Assembly: GCA_963677355.2 (NCBI GenBank)
Contig: CAXXXQ010000001.1
Location: 124,001 to 188,000 of the forward strand
Length of the DNA: 64,000 nucleotides
Origin: Thiomicrorhabdus sp963677355
Lineage (GTDB): Bacteria; Pseudomonadota; Gammaproteobacteria; Thiomicrospirales; Thiomicrospiraceae
Reading direction: 5' to 3'
The first letter of the stretch is position 1, and the number at the start of each line of letters is the position of its first letter. Positions 17,931 to 27,105 of this stretch are shown here, in pieces. The translations under genes were made by a program, and so were the position numbers. The notes under the pieces were generated by a model. That model was given only the letters and a program-made list of their open reading frames with translations. It ran no database searches and was not told the DNA's origin.

Positions 17931-19445
17931 TTATTTCTCCAAATAAAGCTCTAAATACTGTTTTGCGCTCTGTTTCCATTTGAACGATTGATGCATCCCT
18001 GTTTTCTGGATTTTTTGCCAGGTTCGCTTTTTGGCAAACAGATGCAGTGCATGCAAAATCGTCGATTTCAGCGCATGCGAACTTGGATCATAGAACACAA
18101 ATCCGGTTGCCGTACCCTCTTTGATATTTTCATGAGTCGCATTCACGACCGTATCGGCCAAGCCTCCGGTGTTATGCACAATAGGTGGCGTGCCGTAAAC
18201 TAGACTGTACATCTGGTTCAATCCACAAGGCTCAAATCGCGAAGGCATCAAAAACATATCCGCACCGGCTTCCACTCGGTGACCCAGCGATTCGGAATAA
18301 CCGATAAATGCCCATACCCGAGACGGATATTTTCTAGCAAATTGTCTAATCTGCTCTTCATAATATTTACTTCCGGAACCGACAATGACAAAGTTGGCAT
18401 TAGTCTGCTGAATGATTTCAGGCATAACCTCTAGTACCAGATCGATTCCTTTCTGCTCAACCAGCCGGCCCACCAGTCCGATCAACGGCTTATCCAGACA
18501 AGCATCCAATCGAGCCTTAGTGCGTTTTTCTTCCTCACCTCTCAGCAGGCAAAGTTCGCTTAACAGCGCCTCTTTATTCGCTAACTTCCCGGCGGTGCGC
18601 CCTTTGTGAACAGAATAGTTTTTTACAATCAAATCATCGACTTCAGGATTCCAGACATGGTAATCGATACCGTTAATGATTCCGACCAAACGCCCTTCTG
18701 CCTGTCGACTTTGCAAAATACCTTCCATACCATAGGCAAATTCCGGAAAACAGATCTCTTTAGCATAAGTCGGGCTGACGGTCGTCACCCAATCCGCTTT
18801 CATCAAGCCGGCTTTAAGCATGGAAAAATGTCCCCAAAACTCGACTCCATCTATTCCCCACAACTGTTCTGGAAGCTCCAGCATGGAAAACAAAGCGTGC
18901 GGGAAATTTCCTGGATAAGCCATATTATGAATAGTAAAAACGGTTTTCGGCGCTTGTTCTTCAAGACTCAACAATGCCGGAATCAAACCGGTCTGCCAGT
19001 CATTGGCATGCACCACATCCGGTTGCCATTTCAGACCGGCTCGATCCATGGCCAACTCGGCAACCACTTTTGAAAATACCCCGAAACGTTCCCCATTATC
19101 CCACCAGTCACTGCCGTCAGCGGCCAGATAAGGATTGCCTTCGCGATCAAAAAGCTCCGGGATATCGACCAACCAGACGGGATAATCCACACCTTTCATA
19201 GCACCGGCTTTCAATTGCAAGATACGACATCCCAAGGCTTTACCGCAACCGTTAACGGTTAGGTCCGCAACTTTTCGGTAACTTTTTTTAGGCAACTTCT
19301 CCATTACTGATCGATAGGCAGGCAATACCAACCTTACCTTATGCTTCATAGCGACAAATTCATTCGGCAGACTTCCGGATACATCCGCCAAACCACCCGT
19401 TTTGATAAATGGGTGCGCCTCAGAAGTAGCAAAAAGTATTTTCAT
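17931..19445 (-). CDS. glgA: Glycogen synthase (ADP-glucose dependent)
   Basis: A 504-residue GT5 enzyme transferring glucose from ADP-glucose to glycogen. The N-terminal K-T-G-G-L-A-D-V-S-G motif (about 15-24), with Lys15 in the ADP-glucose site, is intact. H-A-N-D-W-Q-T-G (about 145-152), the S-R-F-E-P-C-G-L-N-Q segment and G-T-P-P-I-V-H-N-T-G-G-L-A-D-T-V near the C-terminus form the donor site with the conserved E-x7-G/E pattern. The length is slightly above the 477 of the E. coli enzyme. A 41-bp gap separates it from glgB. Confidence 0.97.
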   Translation of the reverse strand: MKILFATSEAHPFIKTGGLADVSGSLPNEFVAMKHKVRLVLPAYRSVMEKLPKKSYRKVADLTVNGCGKALGCRILQLKAGAMKGVDYPVWLVDIPELFDREGNPYLAADGSDWWDNGERFGVFSKVVAELAMDRAGLKWQPDVVHANDWQTGLIPALLSLEEQAPKTVFTIHNMAYPGNFPHALFSMLELPEQLWGIDGVEFWGHFSMLKAGLMKADWVTTVSPTYAKEICFPEFAYGMEGILQSRQAEGRLVGIINGIDYHVWNPEVDDLIVKNYSVHKGRTAGKLANKEALLSELCLLRGEEEKRTKARLDACLDKPLIGLVGRLVEQKGIDLVLEVMPEIIQQTNANFVIVGSGSKYYEEQIRQFARKYPSRVWAFIGYSESLGHRVEAGADMFLMPSRFEPCGLNQMYSLVYGTPPIVHNTGGLADTVVNATHENIKEGTATGFVFYDPSSHALKSTILHALHLFAKKRTWQKIQKTGMHQSFKWKQSAKQYLELYLEK

Positions 19446-19486
19446 AATTGTTATTTCTCTGTATTTTCAGTTATGTAATATTTTGA

Positions 19487-21712
19487 TTAACCATTCTTTG
19501 CCGGCTTTAACACCACGACACTCAATGGAGGCAAAGTGAGTTCCACCGAGTGCGGCAGGTTCATCCAAGGTACCGGCTCACTTTCAACGTAGCCTGCATT
19601 ACCGACGTTGCTCCCACCAAAAACTTCGGCATCGGAATTGATCAGCTCTTCATAACCGCCTTCCACCGGCAAGCCGATCCGGTAATGGTTACGCACCACC
19701 GGCGTAAAGTTAAAGATACAAACCAATTGCTCATTATCAGAGCTTCGCAAAAAGCTCAAAACCGACTGCTGATAATCATGGCAATCAATCCATTGGAAGC
19801 CTTGCTGTTCAAAGTCATATTGATAAAGTGCCGGATTCGATTTATAGACTTCGTTCAACGCTTTTGAAAACAGCTGAACACCTCTATTCAATGGCTGATC
19901 ACATAGATACCAATCTAAACCGCGAGCTTCACTCCACTCTTGCCACTGACCGAACTCTCCGCCCATAAACAGCAATTTCTTACCTGGATTCAATGCCTGA
20001 TACGCCAGCAACAGTCGTAAGTTAGCCGCTTTCTGCCAATCGTCTCCCGGCATTTTTCCGATCAGCGACCCTTTAAGATGAACTACTTCATCGTGTGATA
20101 AAGGCAAAATAAAGTTCTCGGTATAGGCATACATCTGACTGAATGTCAGTTCGTTATGATGGAACTGGCGATAGATCGGCTCTTTCTCGAAATACTCCAA
20201 AGTATCGTTCATCCATCCCATATTCCACTTCATCGAGTAGCCCAATCCGCCCATCCAAGTCGGGCGAGAAACCATTGGCCATGAGGTAGACTCTTCTGCC
20301 ATCACCACCGCTCCCGGGCACTGAACATGCACCTGCTCGTTGAGCACTTTCATAAACTCAATCGCTTCAATATTTTCACGACCGCCGTATTTATTAGGAA
20401 TCCATTCTCCCTGTTTGCGGGAATAATCCAAATACAACATGGACGCAACCGCATCCACACGCAAACCGTCGATATGCATCTCTTTCAGCCAATAAAGGGC
20501 ATTACTGATCAGGAAGTTTCGCACTTCATTGCGGCCGAAATTGAAAATATAGGTTCCCCAATCCTGATGCTCACCTATTCTCGGATCTTCATGCTCGTAT
20601 AAGGCGCTGCCGTCATATCGGGCTAAAGCAAACTCATCTTTCGGAAAGTGAGCCGGCACCCAATCCAAAAAGACGCCGATATCATTCTGATGGCAATGAT
20701 CGATGAAATAGCAAAAATCCTCCGGTGAACCGAAGCGACTGGTCGGAGCAAAATAGCCGCTGGTCTGATAACCCCAAGACTGATCCAAAGGGTGCTCCGA
20801 AATAGGCAATAATTCAATATGAGTAAAGCCCATCCATTTGACGTACTCAACCAACTTGTGAGCAATTTCTCGGTAATTCAAGAAATTGCCGTCATCATCT
20901 TTCTGCCAGGAACCTAGATGTACTTCATAAATATTGATAGGCGACTTCTGCCAGTCAAAAGTCTGCTTTTTCTCAAGCCAGCTAGCATCTTGCCACTGGT
21001 AATCCGAGCGCTCGATGATACAACCGGTTTTAGGTCTCAATTCCATCGATCTGGCGTAAGGATCGGTTTTAGTAAAACAATGTCCGGTATTGCGGTTACG
21101 AATTTCGAACTTATAGATATCGCCGGCATGCAATCCCGGGATAAACAGCTCCCACACCCCCGAGCTGCCATTAACCCGCATAGGGTGGCGTAAACCGTGC
21201 CAACCGTTAAAGTCGCCCACGACGGAGACGCGTTCGGCCGAAGGCGCCCAGACTGCAAACTTAACCCCTTCAACACCATCTATGCTGACTAAATGAGCAC
21301 CCAAAATATCATAAAGTTCCCAGTGCTGACCTTCCGAAAAAAGATGTAAATCAAGTTCGCCAAGATGCGGCATAAAAGTATAGGGGGTAATGACCTCATG
21401 CACCGAATTGTCCGCTTCAATCCAACTCACCGTGTAATGAGTCGATACTTTGGCATTATCCTCTTCGCTTAAACAGATAAAAAACAGATCGGTTCCTTCT
21501 ATACGTTCAAGCTCAAAGCCTTCAACTTCGGCTTTCTCGGCGGTTGGTAGCCAAACGGCAATGCGCCATTTTTGTACCGGCTTGCCTGACTCATCCTTGA
21601 TCGCAATCGGGTGTCGGCCTAAAAACGAGAACGGATCATGATGGCGCCCTTGTGACAGAACCTTAATATTGCTCAATAGCAATTTATCGATATCTTTGTT
21701 AAGTTCTACCAT
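19487..21712 (-). CDS. glgB: 1,4-alpha-glucan branching enzyme
   Basis: A 741-residue GH13 enzyme that introduces alpha-1,6 branches. An N-terminal CBM48-like tandem occupies about 1-230, including G-R-H-H-D-P-F-S-F-L-G (21-31) and K-F-A-V-W-A-P-S-A. The catalytic barrel follows, with G-L-R-V-D-A-V (nucleophile Asp about 418), M-A-E-E-S-T-S-W (acid/base Glu) and P-L-S-H-D-E-V-V-H (stabilising Asp). L-F-M-G-G-E-F-G-Q-W-Q-E-W and R-G-L-D-W are branching-enzyme-type sequences. It lies in mid-operon, between malQ and glgA. Confidence 0.97.
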   Translation of the reverse strand: MVELNKDIDKLLLSNIKVLSQGRHHDPFSFLGRHPIAIKDESGKPVQKWRIAVWLPTAEKAEVEGFELERIEGTDLFFICLSEEDNAKVSTHYTVSWIEADNSVHEVITPYTFMPHLGELDLHLFSEGQHWELYDILGAHLVSIDGVEGVKFAVWAPSAERVSVVGDFNGWHGLRHPMRVNGSSGVWELFIPGLHAGDIYKFEIRNRNTGHCFTKTDPYARSMELRPKTGCIIERSDYQWQDASWLEKKQTFDWQKSPINIYEVHLGSWQKDDDGNFLNYREIAHKLVEYVKWMGFTHIELLPISEHPLDQSWGYQTSGYFAPTSRFGSPEDFCYFIDHCHQNDIGVFLDWVPAHFPKDEFALARYDGSALYEHEDPRIGEHQDWGTYIFNFGRNEVRNFLISNALYWLKEMHIDGLRVDAVASMLYLDYSRKQGEWIPNKYGGRENIEAIEFMKVLNEQVHVQCPGAVVMAEESTSWPMVSRPTWMGGLGYSMKWNMGWMNDTLEYFEKEPIYRQFHHNELTFSQMYAYTENFILPLSHDEVVHLKGSLIGKMPGDDWQKAANLRLLLAYQALNPGKKLLFMGGEFGQWQEWSEARGLDWYLCDQPLNRGVQLFSKALNEVYKSNPALYQYDFEQQGFQWIDCHDYQQSVLSFLRSSDNEQLVCIFNFTPVVRNHYRIGLPVEGGYEELINSDAEVFGGSNVGNAGYVESEPVPWMNLPHSVELTLPPLSVVVLKPAKNG

Positions 21713-21762
21713 AAATGTTTCTCACCTGTAATTTTCTGTTTATTCATGCGGATTTTTCACCT

Positions 21763-23175
21763 TCAAGCGGGCATTCGTTGTGTTTTTTCGACAACCGATT
21801 TCAAGAGCTTTGCCAAATCTTTCGGAAGCTGCGCCCATTCGAACTGCCAACACCAATTATCCTCGGTTGTACCCGGAATATTCATCCGATGCTCGGTTCC
21901 CAGCGCAAGCAGATCTTGCATTGGAATGATGACTCTATCGGCAATACTGTTCATGGCGGCATAAATCAGCGGCCATGGCATTTCAGCGTACTCATCCGCA
22001 AATTGATTACCGGCTAATAATTCGGGAATGTTCAATTTTTCTATATTTGCGGCAAGCTGATCCAGCACCCAACTTTGAGTATTTTGATCCAGGGATTCAA
22101 ACCAGCCTAAAGAAGTATCGTTATCATGCGTTCCAGTATAGGTAACCGAATTTTCAACTTGCTCATAAAGCGAATGGGGATTATCCGGCAAACCGTTAAA
22201 ACCGAACTGCAATATCGACATACCCGGCAACTGGTATTTATCTTTTAATTCAACCACTTCTTCAGTAATCACTCCCAAATCTTCGGCAACCAACGGTAAG
22301 TCGGGAAACTCCTCTTGCAAAACGTCAAGCAGAGCTTCACCCGGCGTTTTTACCCAAGTGCCGTTAATCGCGGTTTCTTCAGAAGCATCGATCTCCCATA
22401 CCGCTTCCAAACCTCTAAAGTGATCGATTCTAATGAGATCAAATTGTGAAAACGTCTCTTCAACTCTAGACTTCCACCAACTGAACCCATCGGCCTGCAT
22501 GACTTTCCAATCGTAATGCGGATTTCCCCAACGCTGCCCGGTTTCGGAAAAGTAGTCCGGCGGCACGCCGGTTACCACGGTCGGCTTCAGGTTTTCATCC
22601 AATTTGAATTGATTAGGATTGGCCCAGACATCGACGCTGTCATAGGCGACAAAAATAGGCATGTCACCAAATAATCCGACGCCTTTATCATTGGCATATT
22701 TTTTGAGTTTTTTCCAGATTCTCGACAACATAAACTGTTGTTTATTGAGCCGTTCGATCTTTTCAGCATGATCTTGAGCGAATTGCGTTAAAGCCTCCGC
22801 TTCTCGAAACTTCAATTCATCCGGCCATTCAACCCAACCGCGCCCCTGCTGGGTTTCCTTAATAGCCATAAACAACGCGTAATCTCTGAGCCAAAAAGGC
22901 GGGTTAGCCATATACAAAGCGTAAGTGGTTTGATTGAACTGCTCCGGCCAGTCATCGGGTAGCAACGCCGGATTCAGGGCAAATGCAGAAACGGATTGAT
23001 ACGGCGACAGGTCTTGATGTGGCTCGGTCAAGGGTAGCATCTGCCATAACGTCAAGCCGGATTCCACCATCCAATCTACAAATTTCCAAGCCTCCCGATT
23101 CAAAACGCCTAATTTTCCGTTACAATTCGGTAAACTTGTCGGATGAAGTAAAACACCAGCTTGTCGATTATTCAC
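21763..23175 (-). CDS. malQ: 4-alpha-glucanotransferase (amylomaltase, GH77)
   Basis: A 470-residue GH77 enzyme that moves maltodextrin segments between acceptors. It opens with R-Q-A-G-V-L-L-H-P-T-S-L-P, the usual start of the compact form. Conserved catalytic blocks are L-I-R-I-D-H-F-R-G-L (nucleophile Asp in R-I-D), L-V-A-E-D-L-G (acid/base Glu-Asp) and T-G-T-H-D-N-D-T (third carboxylate). With about 500 residues typical of plant D-enzyme/Thermus types, it is of normal short length. It sits between the GH57 gene and glgB. With GlgP it would process short maltodextrins released during glycogen breakdown. Confidence 0.94.
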   Translation of the reverse strand: MNNRQAGVLLHPTSLPNCNGKLGVLNREAWKFVDWMVESGLTLWQMLPLTEPHQDLSPYQSVSAFALNPALLPDDWPEQFNQTTYALYMANPPFWLRDYALFMAIKETQQGRGWVEWPDELKFREAEALTQFAQDHAEKIERLNKQQFMLSRIWKKLKKYANDKGVGLFGDMPIFVAYDSVDVWANPNQFKLDENLKPTVVTGVPPDYFSETGQRWGNPHYDWKVMQADGFSWWKSRVEETFSQFDLIRIDHFRGLEAVWEIDASEETAINGTWVKTPGEALLDVLQEEFPDLPLVAEDLGVITEEVVELKDKYQLPGMSILQFGFNGLPDNPHSLYEQVENSVTYTGTHDNDTSLGWFESLDQNTQSWVLDQLAANIEKLNIPELLAGNQFADEYAEMPWPLIYAAMNSIADRVIIPMQDLLALGTEHRMNIPGTTEDNWCWQFEWAQLPKDLAKLLKSVVEKTQRMPA

Positions 23176-23201
23176 GTACCTTAACCTCTCATCCTGTTAT
23201 C

Positions 23202-24920
23202 TCAATTTCTGCGCATCGTACCGGAATTTTCCATTTCACCGCCGCCATGCGATATCGGGTGTGCGAGACTTTCCGGTGGCGTTTGTTTCAATAAGTCGTA
23301 CAACCGTGTCAGGTGTCGCCGATATAGGTTATCGAAATCTCTTACACTCCCTCCGGGATTGTAATCGCCAAACCACCAGAACCAGTCCGACCCTTCACAA
23401 ATAGCCAACTGTTCGGTGGCAGCCTGCATTTCCTCTTCGGTCAATTTTCCAGATTCGATCACACCATCAAAACATTGTTTTGCCTCTACCAAAAGATCCC
23501 AACCGCGGTTTTTATCTTTATCGCCAATCCAAGTCGAAAAAGAACCATAAACCCAACTTCCGGCCTTCAATACATCGATCTGTCTCGTTTCCACACCATT
23601 TTTCAGTGCATCGGAAAAGGTCGTCATATTCACATTCGGGTGTTCGGTAAGCTCGCAATAAAGTGCATTCAAGAAATGACAGGCATTGTCATGGTAATAC
23701 TCCCAGGCATTTTCACCGTCAAGTATGACCGACACCACATGTTTATCGGCATCCTTACCTAAGAAATTGGCGATATTTTGCATATGATGAGCAAAATCTT
23801 TAGCCGCATCATTGGGGTGCCAGTCTTTATACTGAAAGCCCAGCATATCGGACAAACCGTCATCACGGAAAAACATCGCACACTCATGTTTGTCTAGCTT
23901 CAAAGGTTGGTAAAGCGCTTTTTTGCTATTTAAATCATGACAATCAATTTTGGACGTTTCACAGGAATGACGCCATACTCCCTCGCCTGAAGCCGTCCAT
24001 TTAATATCAAACTCATCCAACAGACCCACCGCTTCACTGCTGATCGCGCCTTCGGATAACCAGACTCCGTCCGGTTTGCAACCAAAGTTCTCTTTATAGA
24101 TTTCAATCCCTTTACGCATGTGCCATCGACTACGTTCATAACCGTCGGGATAGCCTTTATGCTCAGGAGCGGGCGCATGCGGCAAAGCGTCACGCATGCT
24201 TTTAAAATCGATCAAAAGCGGTACAATCGGATGGCCGTAAGGCGTCATAGAAATTTCAATTTGCCCTTGCTCCATCAATTTACGATACCGCGGAATGATC
24301 GAACCAATACAATCCGCCATAACTTCAATGATGTTTCGTTTGTCTTCGTCGGTAAAGTCGCCTTTCTTTCCCATCAGTTTGACAATTCGGGAATCGGTCT
24401 GACGTAAACTAACGCCCATCCAAGCCAAGTGATACCAAACAAGAAGATCAACGTAATACTGCTCGGTTAGATAAGTGACGCAACGTTTATCCAACAAATT
24501 GTGCCCTTTTCGGCACTTAACCATATCCAACATTTCGCGAAAATGCGGCAAGACATTAATCATGGTCGGCGCATGCGCTTTTTGACACGCTTCGATTATC
24601 TCTTCACGGCCATCAAAATCTTTTGGAATCGGCGAAACGCCTGCTAATAGGTTTAACAGAGGGTCCTGCATGGCTTGGCCGCTATCTAGCCAAGAACGCA
24701 TTTGAGTCTCATAATCCTGTAGCTGCTCCAACAATACCGGGGCGAAATTAACCACCACCTTGGCTGCCGGGCAATTTTCCAGGTGCCACACCATGTCCGA
24801 ATAATCTTTAATTGCATGCAAATAAACCCATGGCAATCGATAATTGCCATCTAAACCGTCTCGATAATGCGGCTGATGCATATGCCAGCAAATAACGACA
24901 TTCAACTTTGTGGCTTTCAT
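23202..24920 (-). CDS. GH57 family glycoside hydrolase (alpha-amylase / glucanotransferase-like)
   Basis: A 572-residue member of glycoside hydrolase family 57. All family regions are visible: I-C-W-H-M-H-Q-P-H (10-18), G-Q-I-E-I-S-M-T-P-Y-G-H-P-I (219-232), V-W-L-S-E290-G-A with the catalytic nucleophile Glu, and V-I-L-D401-G-E-N-A-W-E with the acid/base Asp. No signal peptide is present, so it acts on cytoplasmic glycogen or maltodextrins. GH57 includes alpha-amylases, amylopullulanases, branching enzymes and 4-alpha-glucanotransferases; the W-L-S-E-G form is like the amylase/pullulanase-type subgroup. Since glgB and malQ are already present, a hydrolytic or debranching job is the more likely role, which is inference. 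Confidence 0.88.
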   Translation of the reverse strand: MKATKLNVVICWHMHQPHYRDGLDGNYRLPWVYLHAIKDYSDMVWHLENCPAAKVVVNFAPVLLEQLQDYETQMRSWLDSGQAMQDPLLNLLAGVSPIPKDFDGREEIIEACQKAHAPTMINVLPHFREMLDMVKCRKGHNLLDKRCVTYLTEQYYVDLLVWYHLAWMGVSLRQTDSRIVKLMGKKGDFTDEDKRNIIEVMADCIGSIIPRYRKLMEQGQIEISMTPYGHPIVPLLIDFKSMRDALPHAPAPEHKGYPDGYERSRWHMRKGIEIYKENFGCKPDGVWLSEGAISSEAVGLLDEFDIKWTASGEGVWRHSCETSKIDCHDLNSKKALYQPLKLDKHECAMFFRDDGLSDMLGFQYKDWHPNDAAKDFAHHMQNIANFLGKDADKHVVSVILDGENAWEYYHDNACHFLNALYCELTEHPNVNMTTFSDALKNGVETRQIDVLKAGSWVYGSFSTWIGDKDKNRGWDLLVEAKQCFDGVIESGKLTEEEMQAATEQLAICEGSDWFWWFGDYNPGGSVRDFDNLYRRHLTRLYDLLKQTPPESLAHPISHGGGEMENSGTMRRN

Positions 24921-24939
24921 ACCTGTTCCCTATTAATTC

Positions 24940-26208
24940 TTATCGTAAAGTATGTAGTTTCTGCCCAAGCATTTCCGGGGTAACCAAGACAATCCCCGAA
25001 GATTCTTCAACATAGAATCGTTTTGCATCCTCTATCGGATCTTCGCCAATGACCGTTCCCGGAGGAATAACCGCCCCTTTATCGATCACTGCATTCTGGA
25101 TACGGCAATTGCGGCCAATCTCTACTCGAGGCAACACGACCGTATCTTTGATTAACGAGTAGCTGTGCACTCGAGAACCGCTACCGATAACCGAACGTTT
25201 AATTCGAGCACCGGAAACAATACAACCGCCGGCAACAAGAGAATCAATCGCTTCTCCTCGACGACCTTCGTCATCGAAAGTGAATTTTGCCGGCGGCTGC
25301 TGCGCCTGATAGGTCCAAATAGGCCAATCACGGTCATACAAGTTCAATTCCGGTTCAATTGAACATAGATCCAGATTCGCTTTCCAGAAAGACTCTATTG
25401 TCCCTACATCACGCCAATATACAGGCTCATCGGCTTCGTCGACAAACGGGTACGCTTGAACTTTCCACTCGTCGATAATCGACGGAATAATATCTTTACC
25501 GAAGTCACGGGATGAATTCGGGTTATCGCTGTCTTCAATCAGCTTTTGGAACAGAAACTCGGTGGAGAAAATATAAATCCCCATAGAAGCAAGCGCCATA
25601 TCCGGCTTGCCCGGCATCGGATCCGGATCAGCCGGTTTTTCAGTGAACTTGGTAATATTAAAGGTTTCGTCGACCGACATGACTCCAAACCCGGTCGCTT
25701 CCATACGTGGCACTTCGATACAGCCGATCGTGACATCGGCACCGGAATTGACATGTTCCAACAACATTTTGCTATAGTCCATCGAATAGATATGATCACC
25801 GCCCAACACCATTACATATTCAGGTGTATGGCGACGCATGATATCCAGATTCTGATAGAGCGCATCCGCAGTCCCTTTATACCAGTCTTTATCCACACGC
25901 TGTTGAGCCGGAAGCAATTCAACAAACTCCCCGACCTCATAACGCATGAAACTCCAGGCACGTTGAATATGACGAATCAAAGAGTGAGATTTATACTGGG
26001 TCAAGACGCCGATTTTGCGAATACCGGAATTAACGCAATTAGAAAGAACAAAGTCGATTATTCGATACTTACCACCAAACGGCACGGCAGGCTTGGCTCG
26101 CCACCGGGTTAAGTCTTTTAAACGACTCCCTTCTCCGCCAGCTAACACTAAAGCCAAGGTTTTTCTGGTTAACTCAGTTGATGTTTTGGTTTCGCAATAA
26201 TACTTCAT
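24940..26208 (-). CDS. glgC: Glucose-1-phosphate adenylyltransferase
   Basis: A 422-residue enzyme forming ADP-glucose from ATP and glucose-1-phosphate, the committed and normally allosterically controlled step of bacterial glycogen synthesis. The signature L-A-G-G-E-G-S-R-L-K-D-L-T (about 23-35) is followed by R-A-K-P-A-V-P-F-G-G-K-Y-R-I-I-D-F (38-54). L-G-G-D-H-I-Y-S-M-D-Y and the sugar-site F-T-E-K-P are present, and a left-handed beta-helix C-terminal domain follows. It is the first gene of the operon glgC-GH57-malQ-glgB-glgA-glgP. An 8-bp perfect inverted repeat lies just before its ribosome site. Confidence 0.96.
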   Translation of the reverse strand: MKYYCETKTSTELTRKTLALVLAGGEGSRLKDLTRWRAKPAVPFGGKYRIIDFVLSNCVNSGIRKIGVLTQYKSHSLIRHIQRAWSFMRYEVGEFVELLPAQQRVDKDWYKGTADALYQNLDIMRRHTPEYVMVLGGDHIYSMDYSKMLLEHVNSGADVTIGCIEVPRMEATGFGVMSVDETFNITKFTEKPADPDPMPGKPDMALASMGIYIFSTEFLFQKLIEDSDNPNSSRDFGKDIIPSIIDEWKVQAYPFVDEADEPVYWRDVGTIESFWKANLDLCSIEPELNLYDRDWPIWTYQAQQPPAKFTFDDEGRRGEAIDSLVAGGCIVSGARIKRSVIGSGSRVHSYSLIKDTVVLPRVEIGRNCRIQNAVIDKGAVIPPGTVIGEDPIEDAKRFYVEESSGIVLVTPEMLGQKLHTLR

Positions 26209-26223
26209 CCACTACCTCTCAGT

Positions 26224-26240
26224 GAAAAATGACATTTTTC
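26224..26240 (-). promoter_or_regulatory. Inverted repeat in the glgC leader (possible operator or RNA hairpin)
   Basis: GAAAAATG (26224-26231) and CATTTTTC (26233-26240) form a perfect 8-bp inverted repeat with a 1-base spacer, ending 15 bases before the glgC start codon and directly upstream of a GAGAGG ribosome site. It could be a repressor site controlling the whole glycogen operon. With a 1-nt centre it is more likely a protein-binding site than an RNA hairpin. No regulator is identified. Confidence 0.35.
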
Positions 26241-27105
26241 GTACATGACAGACCGTTCTTCATCGCACGATCGTTAAGAATTGAAAAAGCTGAAGATTAA
26301 TCAACTCTTCTTTTGGGGTGTAACATAGCCTCTAAAAACCTAAATGGTTCACCGATAACTACCTAAACCGGAATTTCTTTGCCAAATCACTCATTCGTCT
26401 TCTATTTTCAAAACGCGCAAGTAAAAAATAGGGTTACCACATCAACTCAAGTTTTGACTACGATCTTGCCAGCCAAACACACCTGATCTTCGAAGACCCA
26501 AATCAGTGCAACCATCTCAATAAAAGCACCACAAATGATCACAAATTCCGCTGCTGCTTTCTCACGATAAGATTCTCATGTTCTACAACCCTTGAGATTC
26601 CAGGGGATGGAGAGTTTATATTCATGCTCTATATCGTTGCCTCAGCAATAAGCAAGCCCATATTGTTATTCTGCTCGCCAAACAATTTGTTTTTATTAAT
26701 ATTTTGTGAACCCCGCGACAAGAACTCTTTGGCACGTCATAAATCTGCAAGAATTTCTACAGAGATCCACCTCTGAGCTTACCAAAGAATATCGACAAAC
26801 CGAAAAGTCGAACCGAGTAAACTCAAAACCTTGTTGGTACACGACGACTCATCTTTGAAATCACATTATGAACAGAAAACAAAACCACCTATAACACTGT
26901 CCATATCAACAACAAGACCATTCCATCCACGCTCCCTGAAACTAGGGACTCTAGTACCTTTATATTTTAAGCATCTCATAGGCAATATCGCATATTTAAA
27001 CAACCATGTAAATTTAACAATCAAACAACAATACAAATACTTGATCAATCTTATAAAATACTCGCTAATTTCAATAAATAGTGACCAACCGGAAATTACA
27101 TAAAG
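26241..27105. other. Long intergenic region between divergent glgC and kdsD
   Basis: About 865 bp with no convincing gene. Two open frames overlapping the kdsD side (26831-27103 plus and 26866-27348 minus) lack ribosome sites and family features, and the second runs into kdsD. The region must contain the glgC promoter on the minus strand and the kdsD promoter on the plus strand. The half nearest kdsD becomes strongly AT-rich. I see no tRNA, clear terminator or repeat family here, and no remnant of a recognisable protein. Confidence 0.5.

Noticed and set aside
26730..26755. TGGCACG near 26731 as a sigma-54 promoter
   Set aside because: The second element TGCA is 9 bases away where four to five are needed.
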